In this document: in pieces, positions 45,146-54,198 of the stretch | Position numbering within the stretch: the stretch's first letter is position 1 | Layout: each line of letters starts with the position of its first letter | Assembly: GCF_001306175.1 (NCBI RefSeq) | Contig: NZ_LGKN01000003.1 | Coordinates: 186,001 to 250,000 of the forward strand | Direction: 5' to 3' | Length of the DNA stretch: 64,000 bases | From: Ardenticatena maritima | GTDB lineage: Bacteria > Chloroflexota > Anaerolineae > Ardenticatenales > Ardenticatenaceae | Position numbers and translations under genes: made by a program | Notes under the pieces: generated by a model | Told to the model about the DNA's origin: nothing | The model's input: only the letters and a program-made list of their open reading frames with translations | Databases searched by the model: none

Positions 45146-46789
45146 ATGAATCAGTGGTGGCTTGAATGTGCGCGTTGTGGACGTACCGATATACCAACCG
45201 ACAAACCGTTGACCGCATGCCCACATTGCGGGCATGACTGGCTCGAACCGCGGTTCCCGTACGAAAAACTCAAACCGATTTTGCTGGAAGAAGTGCCCAA
45301 GCGGCGCTGTACCATGTGGCGCTACCGCGAGTTTCTGCCTATTACCCATGATGAAAACATCATCTCCATGGGTGAAGGCGGTACGCCACTCATCCGTTTG
45401 CGCAATTTAGGGTTGATGTTTGGCGCACCCAATTTGTACGTCAAAGATGAGCGCCAGGGACCAACCGGCAGTTTCAAGGATCGGCAAGCCTCGCTTGCCA
45501 TCAGCCTGATGAAGGAACACAACATCCGCGAAGCCGTTGTGGCCTCAACCGGCAATGTTGCCATCAGTTATTCGGCCTATGCGGCGCAAGCGGGCATCAA
45601 ACTTTGGGCGTTCCTCACATCAAGCGTGCCGGCGGACAAGATGCGCGAAGTCGCTCTGTACGGCACCGAAGTTGTCAAAGTGACGGCGACATATGACCGC
45701 ACGAAGGAAGTCGCCGCCCAATTTGCTGAGCATCGCGGCTTACACCTCGACCGTGGGATTCGTAGTGTGGCAGCGCGTGAAAGCATGAAGACACTGGCGT
45801 ATGAAATCGCCGAAGATTTTGGATGGCGTGCGCCTGACTGGTATGTGCAGGCGGTGAGTGGCGGCATGGGGCCCGTGGGGGTCTTGAAAGGGTTTCAGGA
45901 ACTCTACCGCATGGGCTTGATTGACAAAATTCCCAAAATTGCCGCTGTGCAAGCCACAGGCTGCGCCCCCATGGTCAAAGCATGGCAGGAAAATTCATCC
46001 GTACCTATCAATGTTGAATCGCCGCAGACGTTGATTACTACGGTGGCGACCGGGAAACCTGGGATTGCTTACACCATTTTGTACCATGCCGCGAAACGCT
46101 ATGGCGGTACGTTTGTCGCCGTTACGGACGAAGAAGCCTTCCGCACCATGCACATCATGGCAAAACTGGATGGTTTCTCGATGGAGCCTGCCGCTGCCAT
46201 GGCGTTTGCCGGCACAATGCAATTGCTGCGCGAAGGCGTTATCAAGCCTGATGAAACGGTGGTGATTTGCCTCAGTGGGCACACCTTCCCTGTTGAAAAG
46301 CATTTGCTGGAAGAAGGGTGGGCGCACGACCTCGACCTGTCTCACGAAGAGGAAACGTCGCATACTGTGCCCAATCGTGAGGAAGGGTTGCTGGCGTCGC
46401 TCGAAAATCTGGGCGGCGATGTGCGCCGAATCGTGATTGTGGAAGATGACGCCCCCGCTCGCGTCCTTCTGCGCCGCATTTTGCAGGCACGCGGTGAATA
46501 CGAAATCTACGAAGCCGAAAATGGGCGGCGGGGTTTGGAAGTCATCAAGCAAGTGCGCCCCGACCTCATCTTGCTTGACTTGATGATGCCCGAAATGGAC
46601 GGCTATCAGGTGCTTGACCACCTGAAGGCTGATGAGACGCTTGAAAATATCCCCGTCATCGTGATTACGGCGGCGCATTTGACCGAAAGCGAACGCAAGC
46701 GCCTGAGCGGCTATGTGCGCTCCTTGCTTCGCAAGGGTGAGTTCATTGATACGGAACTGATGGACGATATCGAATCGGCGTTGAAGTAG
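45146..46789 (+). CDS. Threonine synthase-like PLP enzyme fused to a C-terminal receiver domain
   Basis: 547 residues. Residues 1-400 are a threonine synthase: a zinc-ribbon-like start (CARCGRTD with CPHCGHDW), GEGGTPLIRL, the PLP Lys111 in GPTGSFKDRQASLA, STGNVAISYSAYAAQAG and the phosphate loop AVSGGMGPVGVLKG. After a short linker, residues 429-547 form a receiver: IVIVEDDAPARV, phospho-acceptor Asp478 in LILLDLMMPEMDGY, Thr498 region IVITAA and Lys530 in LLRKGEF. Both halves look intact and are in one frame with no stop. ThrC turns O-phosphohomoserine into threonine. Direct control of this or a related PLP reaction by phosphorylation is an inference. It follows the kinase by 24 bases. Confidence 0.9.
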   Translation: MNQWWLECARCGRTDIPTDKPLTACPHCGHDWLEPRFPYEKLKPILLEEVPKRRCTMWRYREFLPITHDENIISMGEGGTPLIRLRNLGLMFGAPNLYVKDERQGPTGSFKDRQASLAISLMKEHNIREAVVASTGNVAISYSAYAAQAGIKLWAFLTSSVPADKMREVALYGTEVVKVTATYDRTKEVAAQFAEHRGLHLDRGIRSVAARESMKTLAYEIAEDFGWRAPDWYVQAVSGGMGPVGVLKGFQELYRMGLIDKIPKIAAVQATGCAPMVKAWQENSSVPINVESPQTLITTVATGKPGIAYTILYHAAKRYGGTFVAVTDEEAFRTMHIMAKLDGFSMEPAAAMAFAGTMQLLREGVIKPDETVVICLSGHTFPVEKHLLEEGWAHDLDLSHEEETSHTVPNREEGLLASLENLGGDVRRIVIVEDDAPARVLLRRILQARGEYEIYEAENGRRGLEVIKQVRPDLILLDLMMPEMDGYQVLDHLKADETLENIPVIVITAAHLTESERKRLSGYVRSLLRKGEFIDTELMDDIESALK

Positions 46790-46809
46790 CCATCGCCTGG
46801 ATGCAACGC

Positions 46810-46844
46810 AAAAGCCCCCACCAAGCAATGGGTGGGGGCTTTTT
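46810..46844. terminator. Strong bidirectional terminator ending the sensory locus
   Basis: A 13-base stem AAAAGCCCCCACC/GGTGGGGGCTTTT with an 8-base loop, then TTTTT reading rightward, between convergent genes. Confidence 0.92.
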
Positions 46845-46860
46845 GATGCGAAAGCGCGTT

Positions 46861-48156
46861 CTAGAGATAGCAGAATTCGCGCGCTTTGCGTTCCAATTCT
46901 TCGCGAAACTGCGGCGCAGCAATGTTGATCAAGGCTTTGACACGTTCGCGAATGGGTTTTCCGTACAGGTCAGCCACGCCATATTCCGTCACCACGTAGT
47001 GAACGTCGTTGCGCGTTGTTGTGACACCCGCGCCGGGCTTCAGCATGGGGACGATGCGCGAAATGGTGCCGTTTTTGGCGGTGGCGGGCAAGGCGATGAT
47101 GGGCATGCCACCTTTCGAGCGGGCGGCGCCACGCACGAAGTCCAATTGCCCACCCACACCGCTGTAAAAGCGTGTGCCGATGGAGTCTGCCGCGACTTGC
47201 CCCGTCAGGTCTACTTCGATGGCACTGTTGATGCTCACCATCTTTTCGTGTTGGGCAATCACAAATGGGTCGTTGACATAATCTGTTGGATGCAACTCGA
47301 AAATCGGATTGTCGGCGACGAAGTCGTACAGCGCTTGCGAACCGAAGAAGAACCCTGCGACAACCTTGCCGCGGTGAATGGTCTTCTTCGCCCCCGTGAT
47401 CACGCCGGCTTCGATGAGGTGCATGACGCCGTCCGAGAATAACTCGGTGTGAATGCCAAGGTCTCGGTGCGAGTAGAGGTTGTTCAGGACGGCGTCGGGG
47501 ATGCTGCCGATACCCAGTTGCAGGGTTGCCCCGTCGGGAATCATCTCGGCAATGATTTCCCCAATGCGTTTATGCACATCGGACATGCCGCCCAGCGGCG
47601 CTTCGGGCAGTGGGGCGTCGGCTTCTACGATGATGTCAAGGTTGCGTATGTGGATAAAACTGTCTCCATGGGTGCGTGGCATGTGACGATTGACCTGGGC
47701 AACCACGACCCTGGCGGCTTCGGCGGCGGGCTTGGTACAGCCCACTTCGACACCGAACGAGCAGAAGCCGTGTTCATCAGGCGGAGAGACCTGGATAAAC
47801 GCGACATCGAGCGGCAAACGCCCATTGCGGAAGAGCCCCGGAATCTCTGAGAGAAAAATCGGCGTAAAATCCGCCCGCCCTTCGTTGACGGCTTGGCGCA
47901 CGTTGTGTCCGATGAAGAGCGCATTGTGGCGGAAACTCTGCGCGTATTCGGGTTTCACATAGGGCGCGTCGCCGAAATGCAACACGTGGACGATTTCCAC
48001 ATCGCGCAGGTCGTTGGCGCGTTCCACCAGCGCGTTGATGAGGGCTTGTGGCGCACCAGCCCCACCACCGATATACACGCGATGCCCCGATTGCACCACC
48101 TCCACGGCTTTTTCGGGCGTTGTCACTTTCGAGCGATACATGTGTGCCCAGTTCAT
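46861..48156 (-). CDS. Acetyl-CoA hydrolase/transferase family (4-hydroxybutyrate CoA-transferase-like)
   Basis: Moves CoA between short acyl-CoAs and carboxylates. The 431 residues have the two Rossmann-like halves: SGHRVYIGGGAGAPQALINA at the N-terminus, then LQLGIGSIPDAVLNNL and LGIHTELFSDGVMHLIEAG, whose Glu is the covalent catalytic residue. GVGGQLDFVRGAARSKGG and VVTEYGVADLYGKPIRER close the active site. The 4-hydroxybutyrate/butyrate type is suggested by the length and the HTELFSDG form; the substrate is not proven. GGAGGTGA precedes the ATG, which overlaps the stop of alanine dehydrogenase. Confidence 0.9.
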   Translation of the reverse strand: MNWAHMYRSKVTTPEKAVEVVQSGHRVYIGGGAGAPQALINALVERANDLRDVEIVHVLHFGDAPYVKPEYAQSFRHNALFIGHNVRQAVNEGRADFTPIFLSEIPGLFRNGRLPLDVAFIQVSPPDEHGFCSFGVEVGCTKPAAEAARVVVAQVNRHMPRTHGDSFIHIRNLDIIVEADAPLPEAPLGGMSDVHKRIGEIIAEMIPDGATLQLGIGSIPDAVLNNLYSHRDLGIHTELFSDGVMHLIEAGVITGAKKTIHRGKVVAGFFFGSQALYDFVADNPIFELHPTDYVNDPFVIAQHEKMVSINSAIEVDLTGQVAADSIGTRFYSGVGGQLDFVRGAARSKGGMPIIALPATAKNGTISRIVPMLKPGAGVTTTRNDVHYVVTEYGVADLYGKPIRERVKALINIAAPQFREELERKAREFCYL

Positions 48157-49259
48157 AGCGTCACCTCCACTTCGCGCCCGAGCGCCGCCGCTACGCGGGC
48201 GTTGGCGAGTTTGCCTTGCCAGACGTTGACGCCCCGTTGCAGCGCCGGGGTCTGTTCCAACGCCATGGCAAGCCCCTTGTCGGCAATTTCCTGAATGAAG
48301 GGCAGCGCCGCATTGGCCAGGGCATAACTCCCCGTGCGCGCCACCCGTGCCGGCACATTGGGCACGGCATAGTGGATGACGTTTTCTTCAATGTAGAAGG
48401 GATGCACGTGGTTGGTGGGGCGGCTGGTTTCGATACACCCACCGCTGTCAATCGAAAAGTCAATGATGACGGCGCGTGGGCGCATGGTCTTCACCATTTC
48501 ACGCGAAACGAGGATGGGTGCACGCGCGCCGGGAACAGAGACCGCGCCGATAAGCACGTCGGCGAACGAGACGGCTTTGGCGATGTTGTAGGGGGTTGCC
48601 AGCATGGTGCTCACACGTTGCCCCAGAATCCGATCTAACTCTTGCAGGGTGCGCAGATTCTGGTCGAGCACGGTGACTTGCGCGCCAAGCCCGCAAAACG
48701 CCTGTGCAGCGTTGCGCCCTAGCGTCCCCGCCCCCAGGATGACCACCGCCGCCGGCGGCGTGCCGGGAATACCGCTCAGCAAGATGCCGCGTCCCCCGTT
48801 GGTGCTTTCCAGCAGTTGCCCGGCGATGAGGGGCGCCATACGCCCCGCCAGGATGCTGGTGGGGTGCAGGACGGGCAGAAAGCCGTCGTCGGTTTCGATG
48901 GTTTCATACGCAATGGCGGTCAGTCCATCGGCTTGCAGCGTTTCCAGCAAATCAGGGGAAGCCACAGCCAGGTGGAAAAACGCCATGATGACTTGCCCCG
49001 GCCGAAAGTAGCGGTATTCCGCTTCGGTGGGGCGAGCGACTTTGACAACCAGGTCGGCGCGTCCGTAGGCTTCTTCGGCGGTGTACACGATGGTTGCCCC
49101 GACGGCTTCATACGCGCTATCGGGAAAGCCTGCGCCCTCGCCGGCGCCATGCTGAACAAACACGCGATGCCCCGCCCTGACCAGCGCGTCGGCGGCGGCG
49201 GGGGTGAGGGCAACGCGCTGTTCCATGAGACGAACTTCTTTGGGAACTCCTATGTCCAT
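48153..49259 (-). CDS. ald: Alanine dehydrogenase
   Basis: Interconverts alanine and pyruvate with NAD+. The 368 residues show the family order: MDIGVPKEVRLMEQRVALTP with the substrate Arg, HGAGEGAGF, VVKVARPTEAEYRYF, the NAD loop VVILGAGTLGRNAAQAFCGL, and VHPFYIEENVIHYAVPNVPA near the end. A pyridine nucleotide transhydrogenase alpha subunit would be longer and lack this ending. GAGGTGAC precedes the ATG. It is co-translated with the CoA-transferase. Its leader contains a compact three-stem fold (separate entry). Confidence 0.92.
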   Translation of the reverse strand: MDIGVPKEVRLMEQRVALTPAAADALVRAGHRVFVQHGAGEGAGFPDSAYEAVGATIVYTAEEAYGRADLVVKVARPTEAEYRYFRPGQVIMAFFHLAVASPDLLETLQADGLTAIAYETIETDDGFLPVLHPTSILAGRMAPLIAGQLLESTNGGRGILLSGIPGTPPAAVVILGAGTLGRNAAQAFCGLGAQVTVLDQNLRTLQELDRILGQRVSTMLATPYNIAKAVSFADVLIGAVSVPGARAPILVSREMVKTMRPRAVIIDFSIDSGGCIETSRPTNHVHPFYIEENVIHYAVPNVPARVARTGSYALANAALPFIQEIADKGLAMALEQTPALQRGVNVWQGKLANARVAAALGREVEVTL

Positions 49260-49275
49260 GCGTCACCTCATACCA

Positions 49276-49323
49276 CTTTCTTTCCGGTTGGATGAACCGG
49301 TTGACATTGTCAGACAAAGAAAG
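49276..49323 (-). promoter_or_regulatory. Possible three-way-junction leader upstream of ald
   Basis: Three nested inverted repeats fit one fold: outer CTTTCTTT/AAAGAAAG, then CCGGTT/AACCGG with a 5-base loop and TGAC/GTCA with a 3-base loop. It ends 16 bases before the ald ATG. No known riboswitch class is recognised. Confidence 0.4.
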
Positions 49324-49324
49324 A

Positions 49325-49392
49325 GCGGCGCGGCACGGCGCATATTCACAAAGAAGGGCGGCGTTGTCTTTTTTTGCACCGTGCCGCGCCGC
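49325..49392. repeat. 14-bp perfect inverted repeat (GC-rich) with 40-base centre
   Basis: Arms GCGGCGCGGCACGG and CCGTGCCGCGCCGC. The centre holds a run of seven T on the plus strand. It may be a long-loop terminator for the upstream reductase gene or a remnant of a small mobile element. Confidence 0.6.
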
Positions 49393-49469
49393 ACCATCAT
49401 CAGCATACTGCAACATGCGGCGCTTGTCATCCGCCAGAGGGCGAGGCGCGCCCTGGCCGGTTGACTAGT

Positions 49470-50435
49470 TTATGCGTGTTCGGATGTCGGCGCGTTGCCC
49501 AAAATCGCCTCAATTTCGGCGAGAACGTCATCGGTCAGCACGACGTCGGCGGCGCGCGCGTTGTCCTCCACTTGTGAGACTTTGGTCGCGCCGGTGATGA
49601 CGCTGCTCACCGCATTCAGCCGCAACACCCACGCCAGCGCCAGTTGGGCGCGGGTGATGCCCAATTCGTCGGCGATGCGCTTCAGGCGGCGCACTTTTTC
49701 GCGGTTCTCTTCGGTCAAGTAGCGTTCAGCCGCCCACGGTTCGCGCGCAAAACGGGAGTCGGCGGGGATGCCTTCGTCGTATTTGCCGGTCAGCATGCCC
49801 ATCGCCAGCGGCGACCAGACCACCAGCCCAATGCCGCGCGGTTCTACCACGGGGAGCAGGTGCTTTTCGACATTTTCGCGCCAGAGCATGGAGTATTGCG
49901 GCTGTTCAACCTGCGGCTTGTACAGGTTGTAGCGCTCGCAGATTTCATAGGCTTCCACGATTTGCGCCGCACTCCATTCCGACGTGCCCCAGTAGAGCAC
50001 TTTCCCCTGATGAATGAGGTCGTCCATGGCGCGGACTGTTTCCTCAATGGGCGTTTCGGGGTCGGGGCGGTGGCAGAAGTAGATATCCACGTAGTCGGTG
50101 CCCAAGCGTTGCAGGCTCTTGTCAATGCTTTCCATGATGTGTTTGCGCGAAAGCCCGCGGTCGTTCACGTCGTCGCTCATAGGCCAGAAGACTTTGGTGG
50201 CAATGACCAGCGTATGGCGGGGGAATTGGCGCAGAATTTCGCCCATTTGCCGTTCCGCGCCCCCTTTGCCGTAGATGTCCGCCAGGTCGAAATAGTTGAT
50301 GCCCAACTCGTAGGCGCGCTCGACAATGCGGCGCGCTTCATCATCGGGAACTTTGCCCTCGCCAAAGTTGATCCAGCCACCGAGCGAGACAGCACTCACT
50401 TTCATGCCGGCTTTTCCCAAGCGGCGATATTGCAT
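49470..50435 (-). CDS. Aldo/keto reductase (Kv-beta-like/YghZ subgroup)
   Basis: NADPH-dependent carbonyl reductase with a TIM barrel. 321 residues: YRRLGKAGMKVSAVSLGGW, the catalytic Asp and Tyr in NYFDLADIYGKGGAERQMGE, the Lys in VIATKVFW and the His in YFCHRPDPETPIEETV. All four of the tetrad are present. PQYSMLWRENVEKHLLP and WSPLAMGMLTGKY match the Kv-beta/AKR6-like group. The substrate is unknown. AAGGAGG precedes the ATG. It follows the SDR-like gene by 33 bases on the same strand. Confidence 0.92.
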   Translation of the reverse strand: MQYRRLGKAGMKVSAVSLGGWINFGEGKVPDDEARRIVERAYELGINYFDLADIYGKGGAERQMGEILRQFPRHTLVIATKVFWPMSDDVNDRGLSRKHIMESIDKSLQRLGTDYVDIYFCHRPDPETPIEETVRAMDDLIHQGKVLYWGTSEWSAAQIVEAYEICERYNLYKPQVEQPQYSMLWRENVEKHLLPVVEPRGIGLVVWSPLAMGMLTGKYDEGIPADSRFAREPWAAERYLTEENREKVRRLKRIADELGITRAQLALAWVLRLNAVSSVITGATKVSQVEDNARAADVVLTDDVLAEIEAILGNAPTSEHA

Positions 50436-50468
50436 GGTCTTCCTCCTTGTGGTTGTGTTGGTTGATGG

Positions 50469-51137
50469 TTATTCGTCACCCAGCCCGCTGACGAGCCGCA
50501 CCAGGCGTTCCATGAGTGTTTGCGCCCAGGCTTCATCCGGGGCTTGGAGCACGCTGGCGTGGTCGGGAAGTGCCAGCGTGTACACACGCGGCACCGCCTG
50601 GCGTGCGGTGCGGTGCGTGAGGTGCGCGATGGCGGTGTTCGCCATGGAGAAAAAGGGCGCTTCGTCGTCGTCGCGCGCGCCAAAGACGTTGACGAGCGTG
50701 CCGCGCCCCTGGTGGCGCATTTGCGCGACGGCGGCCCACGTGCCGAGAATCGCCGTATCCAGCAGGCGGCGCGCCACCGCCCACGCTTGCGGCGTTTCGC
50801 TTCGCAGTGTAGCGGCTTCCGACGGCGTGGGAAGCGCGTTGTTCACCCACACGTCCAGCCGTCCAAAGGTGTCGAGTGTGCGGGCGACAACCAGCGCGGC
50901 GCTTTGAGCGGTGTCGAGGGCGCTATCCACGCCCAGCACCTGCACGCCGGGAATGGGCTCAAATTCGGCGTAGGCGGCTTCGAGGGCGCTCATGTCGGGT
51001 GCGGTGAGCACGATGGCGGCGCCCATTTGCGCCAGCGCCGCCGCCAGCAACAAACCGGGCGGTTCGGCGCTGTTCGTCACCACGGCAACTTTGTTGCGCA
51101 AGACAAGCGCCGCGCGTGCGTTTGCCGCCCAACTCAT
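50469..51137 (-). CDS. SDR-fold protein with altered active site
   Basis: 222 residues with a short-chain dehydrogenase fold: KVAVVTNSAEPPGLLLAAAL (cofactor loop, diverged from TGxxxGxG), then LDTFGRLDVWVNNALP, the NNAG-like motif. Where YxxxK should be there is PFFSMANTAIAHLTHRT, so the Tyr is Phe and the Lys is Asn. The catalytic Ser is also not evident in LVNVFGARDDD. Ordinary SDR chemistry is therefore unlikely; a binding or structural role is possible. AAGGAGG precedes the ATG. The aldo/keto reductase follows in the same transcript. Confidence 0.75.
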   Translation of the reverse strand: MSWAANARAALVLRNKVAVVTNSAEPPGLLLAAALAQMGAAIVLTAPDMSALEAAYAEFEPIPGVQVLGVDSALDTAQSAALVVARTLDTFGRLDVWVNNALPTPSEAATLRSETPQAWAVARRLLDTAILGTWAAVAQMRHQGRGTLVNVFGARDDDEAPFFSMANTAIAHLTHRTARQAVPRVYTLALPDHASVLQAPDEAWAQTLMERLVRLVSGLGDE

Positions 51138-51239
51138 GCGACGCCTCCTTGTTGCAGAACGTTTGTAAGTGGACGTGTGCGGTTTGCGCCTCGTATGCGT
51201 GCCATTGTTGTCTCGTTGTCTGCATTGTTTGCCTTACGA

Positions 51240-51267
51240 ACTGTAATCGAATTCAGGTGTTGAGCAA
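51240..51267 (-). promoter_or_regulatory. Weak predicted promoter for the SDR-aldo/keto reductase pair
   Basis: On the minus strand TTGCTC, 16 bases, TACAGT, about 100 bases before the SDR ATG. Confidence 0.3.
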
Positions 51268-51310
51268 ATGAGACGCCTGTTTCCCCCTGCTCGCGGTGAG
51301 CCTGCCCGTT

Positions 51311-53269
51311 TCACAGAGGGCGCAGAATGCGCAGGTGCACCGGTTCAAGCGTGAGGGGGTGCGTTGCCGAAAGGCGTTCGCCGTTGAAGAGGTCTTCAAA
51401 CTCGTAGTCGTAGCCATAGCGGCGCAACATGTCGCCTTCCAGGGTTTGGGGGGCTTCTTTGAAGTTGGCGAAAACCAGCACCACGTCGCCGGCGTGTTCG
51501 CGGACGAACGCCAGCACATGCGGGTTGCCCGTGGTGATGACGTGCAGCGTGTTCCCGCCCAGTGCAGGCGTTTGCCGACGGATGCGAATGAGCCGCTGGA
51601 AGCCCTCGTAGATGCGCCCTTCGAGCGTGTGGGGATCATGGCGGCGCGCCATGCGCTCCCAATCGGTGGGGACGCGGTGCACCCAACGCGAATCGCCGAG
51701 GTGGTGCGGTTGGCGCGCCTGCTCGTAGTCGTTCAGAACGCCGATTTCATCGCCCAGGTAGATGAGGGGGATGCCCCCCGCTGTCATGGTGATGCCGTAG
51801 AGCAGCCAGATGCGCCGAATCGCCAGTTCGACTTCGTGTTCGCCCTCTTCCAGCAGGGCTTTTTCCAGCCCGGCGAGCGAGGCGCATGTGCCGCTTACGC
51901 GCGCGTCGCCTGTTTTGGGGTTTTCCTGGAAGGGCAGTCCACGCGCAAAACTGCCCGGAAAGCGCCCAGTGTAGAACGCATTAAGGAAGCGGCGGTGGTC
52001 GTAGCCGTTGATGCCCAACCGCGCGGCGTCTTCGTCGGAAAAAGTCCAGCCGATGTCGTCGTGGCAGCGCACGTAATTCACCCAGGCGGTGCCCGGCGGG
52101 AGCGCGTGGCGTTCGCGCAGTGCTTGTTCCAGCAGGTTGACTTCGCGCGTGGCGAGGGTGTTCCAGAGCAGCGCCATGAGCAGCGGGTTGTAAGAGAGTT
52201 GGCATTCTTCCGGCGCGATGTACTTCACCACGTCATCAGGGTGGACGATGGCTTCGGATTTGAAGAGCAACCCAGGGGCGGCGATGCGCGCCACGGCGTT
52301 GAAGGCGCGGATGAGGGTGTGGGCTTGCGGCAAATTTTCGCAGTTTGTGCCCAACGCTTTCCAGGTGAACGCCAGCGCGTCGAAGCGCAGCACGTCGGCG
52401 CCCACATTGGCAAGGAAGAGCATTTCCGACGCCATTTGCACGAAGGTGGCGGGGTTCGAGTAGTTCAGATCCCACTGGTAGGTGTGGAAAGTGGTCCAGA
52501 CCCACTCTTCGCGTCCGGTGGCTTCATCGCGCAGGGGGCTGAATGCGCCCGGATGTTCTTCGGGGAAAATTTCGCGCAAGTGGCGCTCATAGGCGTCGGG
52601 CATGGTGCGGTCGGGGAAAATCCAGTAGTACTGGCGGTAAAGCGGGTGCCCCCGACGCGCTTGTTGCGCCCATGGGTGGTCGTCTGCGGTGTGGTTGAGC
52701 ACGAAATCGAGCACGAGGCTGATGCCCTCGCGGCGCAGGTCGCGCGCGAGGCGGCGCAGGTCGTCAATTGTGCCCAGCCGCGCCTCCACCTGGCGGTAAT
52801 CGCTCACGGCGTAGCCGCCGTCGTTTTCGCCGGGGCGCGTTTTGAAAAGCGGCATGAGGTGCAGGTAGGTCAGTCCGAGTTCTTTGAAGTAGGGCAGTTT
52901 TTCGCGCACGCCGTTGAGTGTGCCCGCGAACAAATCCACGTAGCAGACGCCGCCAATCATCGTGTGATGTTGAAACCAATCGGGGTGGGTTTCGCGTTCG
53001 GCGTCAAGGGCTTTGAGTTCGGGGCTGCGTGTCAGCCAGGCGTCCGCCATGGTGGCGAGCAATTCTTCCAGGTAGTAGAAGAAATCGTAATGCCCGCTGT
53101 AGAGGCTGGTCAGGTGGTCGAACAGGCGCGGAAAATGGCGGCGCAGGCGTTCTGCAAACGCCGCCCATTCTGTCGGATGCGTAGCGATGGCGTCGGCAAA
53201 ACGCTGTTCCAGGCGGGGGAGCAGGCGTTCCAGTGCCCAAGAGGCGTGGTCAAAAGCATGTGTCGTCAT
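51311..53269 (-). CDS. Amylosucrase-type glycoside hydrolase family 13
   Basis: Uses sucrose to build alpha-glucan, or hydrolyses it, releasing fructose. 652 residues in the amylosucrase layout: a helical N-terminal domain (1-90), [60 protein letters not shown], the nucleophile Asp in [14 protein letters not shown], the acid/base Glu in [13 protein letters not shown], and [12 protein letters not shown]. These are GH13_4 hallmarks. The C-terminal beta domain is complete. GGAAGGAGC precedes the ATG, which overlaps the ROK kinase stop. The fructokinase neighbour supports a sucrose role. Confidence 0.92.
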   Translation of the reverse strand: MTTHAFDHASWALERLLPRLEQRFADAIATHPTEWAAFAERLRRHFPRLFDHLTSLYSGHYDFFYYLEELLATMADAWLTRSPELKALDAERETHPDWFQHHTMIGGVCYVDLFAGTLNGVREKLPYFKELGLTYLHLMPLFKTRPGENDGGYAVSDYRQVEARLGTIDDLRRLARDLRREGISLVLDFVLNHTADDHPWAQQARRGHPLYRQYYWIFPDRTMPDAYERHLREIFPEEHPGAFSPLRDEATGREEWVWTTFHTYQWDLNYSNPATFVQMASEMLFLANVGADVLRFDALAFTWKALGTNCENLPQAHTLIRAFNAVARIAAPGLLFKSEAIVHPDDVVKYIAPEECQLSYNPLLMALLWNTLATREVNLLEQALRERHALPPGTAWVNYVRCHDDIGWTFSDEDAARLGINGYDHRRFLNAFYTGRFPGSFARGLPFQENPKTGDARVSGTCASLAGLEKALLEEGEHEVELAIRRIWLLYGITMTAGGIPLIYLGDEIGVLNDYEQARQPHHLGDSRWVHRVPTDWERMARRHDPHTLEGRIYEGFQRLIRIRRQTPALGGNTLHVITTGNPHVLAFVREHAGDVVLVFANFKEAPQTLEGDMLRRYGYDYEFEDLFNGERLSATHPLTLEPVHLRILRPL

Positions 53270-54177
53270 AGGGAAGAGCGCTCCTTCCAGGTCTGTTCAG
53301 CCAGGGCAATCGCGCCCAGCACGCCCGCACGGTTGCCCAATCCGGGCGCGACGATGTACGCGTCAATCTGTTCGGTGATGGCGGGGACGTGGATGTAGCC
53401 GTTGAGCGCCTGTTGGGTGGCGGTGCGCACCAGAGGGAGCAGATGGGGCGCGTTCATGACCCCGCCGCCCAGAATGATGCGTTGCGGTGAGAGGGTGCAA
53501 ATGAACGTCGCCAGCGCAAGCCCCAGGTAGTGCGCTTGCAGTTCCCAGGCGGGATGGTCGGCAGGCAGGGTTTCGGCGTTTTGCCCCCAGCGCGCCGCCA
53601 GCGCCGGACCACTGCACAGCCCTTCCAGACAGTCGCCATGGTAGGGGCAAATCCCCTCGAAGGGGTCGCGGTTGGGGTCGCGGGGCAGGCGGATGTGCCC
53701 CATTTCGGGGTGCAGAAGCCCGTGCACGAGTCGCCCGTTGACGAATGCGCCGCCGCCGATACCCGTGCCGATGGTCAGGTAGAGGAAGGTGTCGAGCCCT
53801 TGCGCCGCGCCCCAGCGGTATTCGCCCAGCGCCGCGCCGTTCACGTCCGTATCGAAGCCGATGGGCAGACCAAGTTCGCGCGCGAAAAACCCCACAACGT
53901 CGGTGTTCGCCCACCCCGGTTTGGGGGTGCTGGTGATGAAGCCGTAGGTGGGCGATGTGGGATGCAGGTCAATCGGCCCAAACGAGGCGATGCCCAGTGC
54001 GGCGAGTGGTGTTTCGCGCTGAATGGCGCGGAAAAAATCGAGTGCACGCCTCAGCGTTTCGTCGGGCGTGGTGGTGGGGAAACGTGTTTCGTGCAAGAGC
54101 GTGTCAGGGTCGGTTCCGACGGCGCAAACAAATTTTGTGCCGCCGGCTTCAATCCCGCCAAAAAGGGGTGAGGACAT
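53266..54177 (-). CDS. ROK-family sugar kinase (fructokinase-like)
   Basis: Phosphorylates a hexose with ATP. The 303 residues show [20 protein letters not shown] (ATP phosphate loop), [18 protein letters not shown] with the catalytic Asp, [20 protein letters not shown] and the zinc-binding [16 protein letters not shown] characteristic of ROK proteins. The EAGGTKF opening is typical of ROK fructokinases, which fits release of fructose by the amylosucrase next to it. The ATG behind GAGGAGG is used; a TTG two codons earlier is possible. Confidence 0.9.
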   Translation of the reverse strand: MSSPLFGGIEAGGTKFVCAVGTDPDTLLHETRFPTTTPDETLRRALDFFRAIQRETPLAALGIASFGPIDLHPTSPTYGFITSTPKPGWANTDVVGFFARELGLPIGFDTDVNGAALGEYRWGAAQGLDTFLYLTIGTGIGGGAFVNGRLVHGLLHPEMGHIRLPRDPNRDPFEGICPYHGDCLEGLCSGPALAARWGQNAETLPADHPAWELQAHYLGLALATFICTLSPQRIILGGGVMNAPHLLPLVRTATQQALNGYIHVPAITEQIDAYIVAPGLGNRAGVLGAIALAEQTWKERSSL

Positions 54178-54198
54178 GCGCAAAAGCCTCCTCTGCGT

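Noticed and set aside
51296-53398. A 700-codon plus-strand open frame
   Set aside because: It lies opposite the clear amylosucrase gene, resembles no family and reflects GC-rich codon bias on the other strand.
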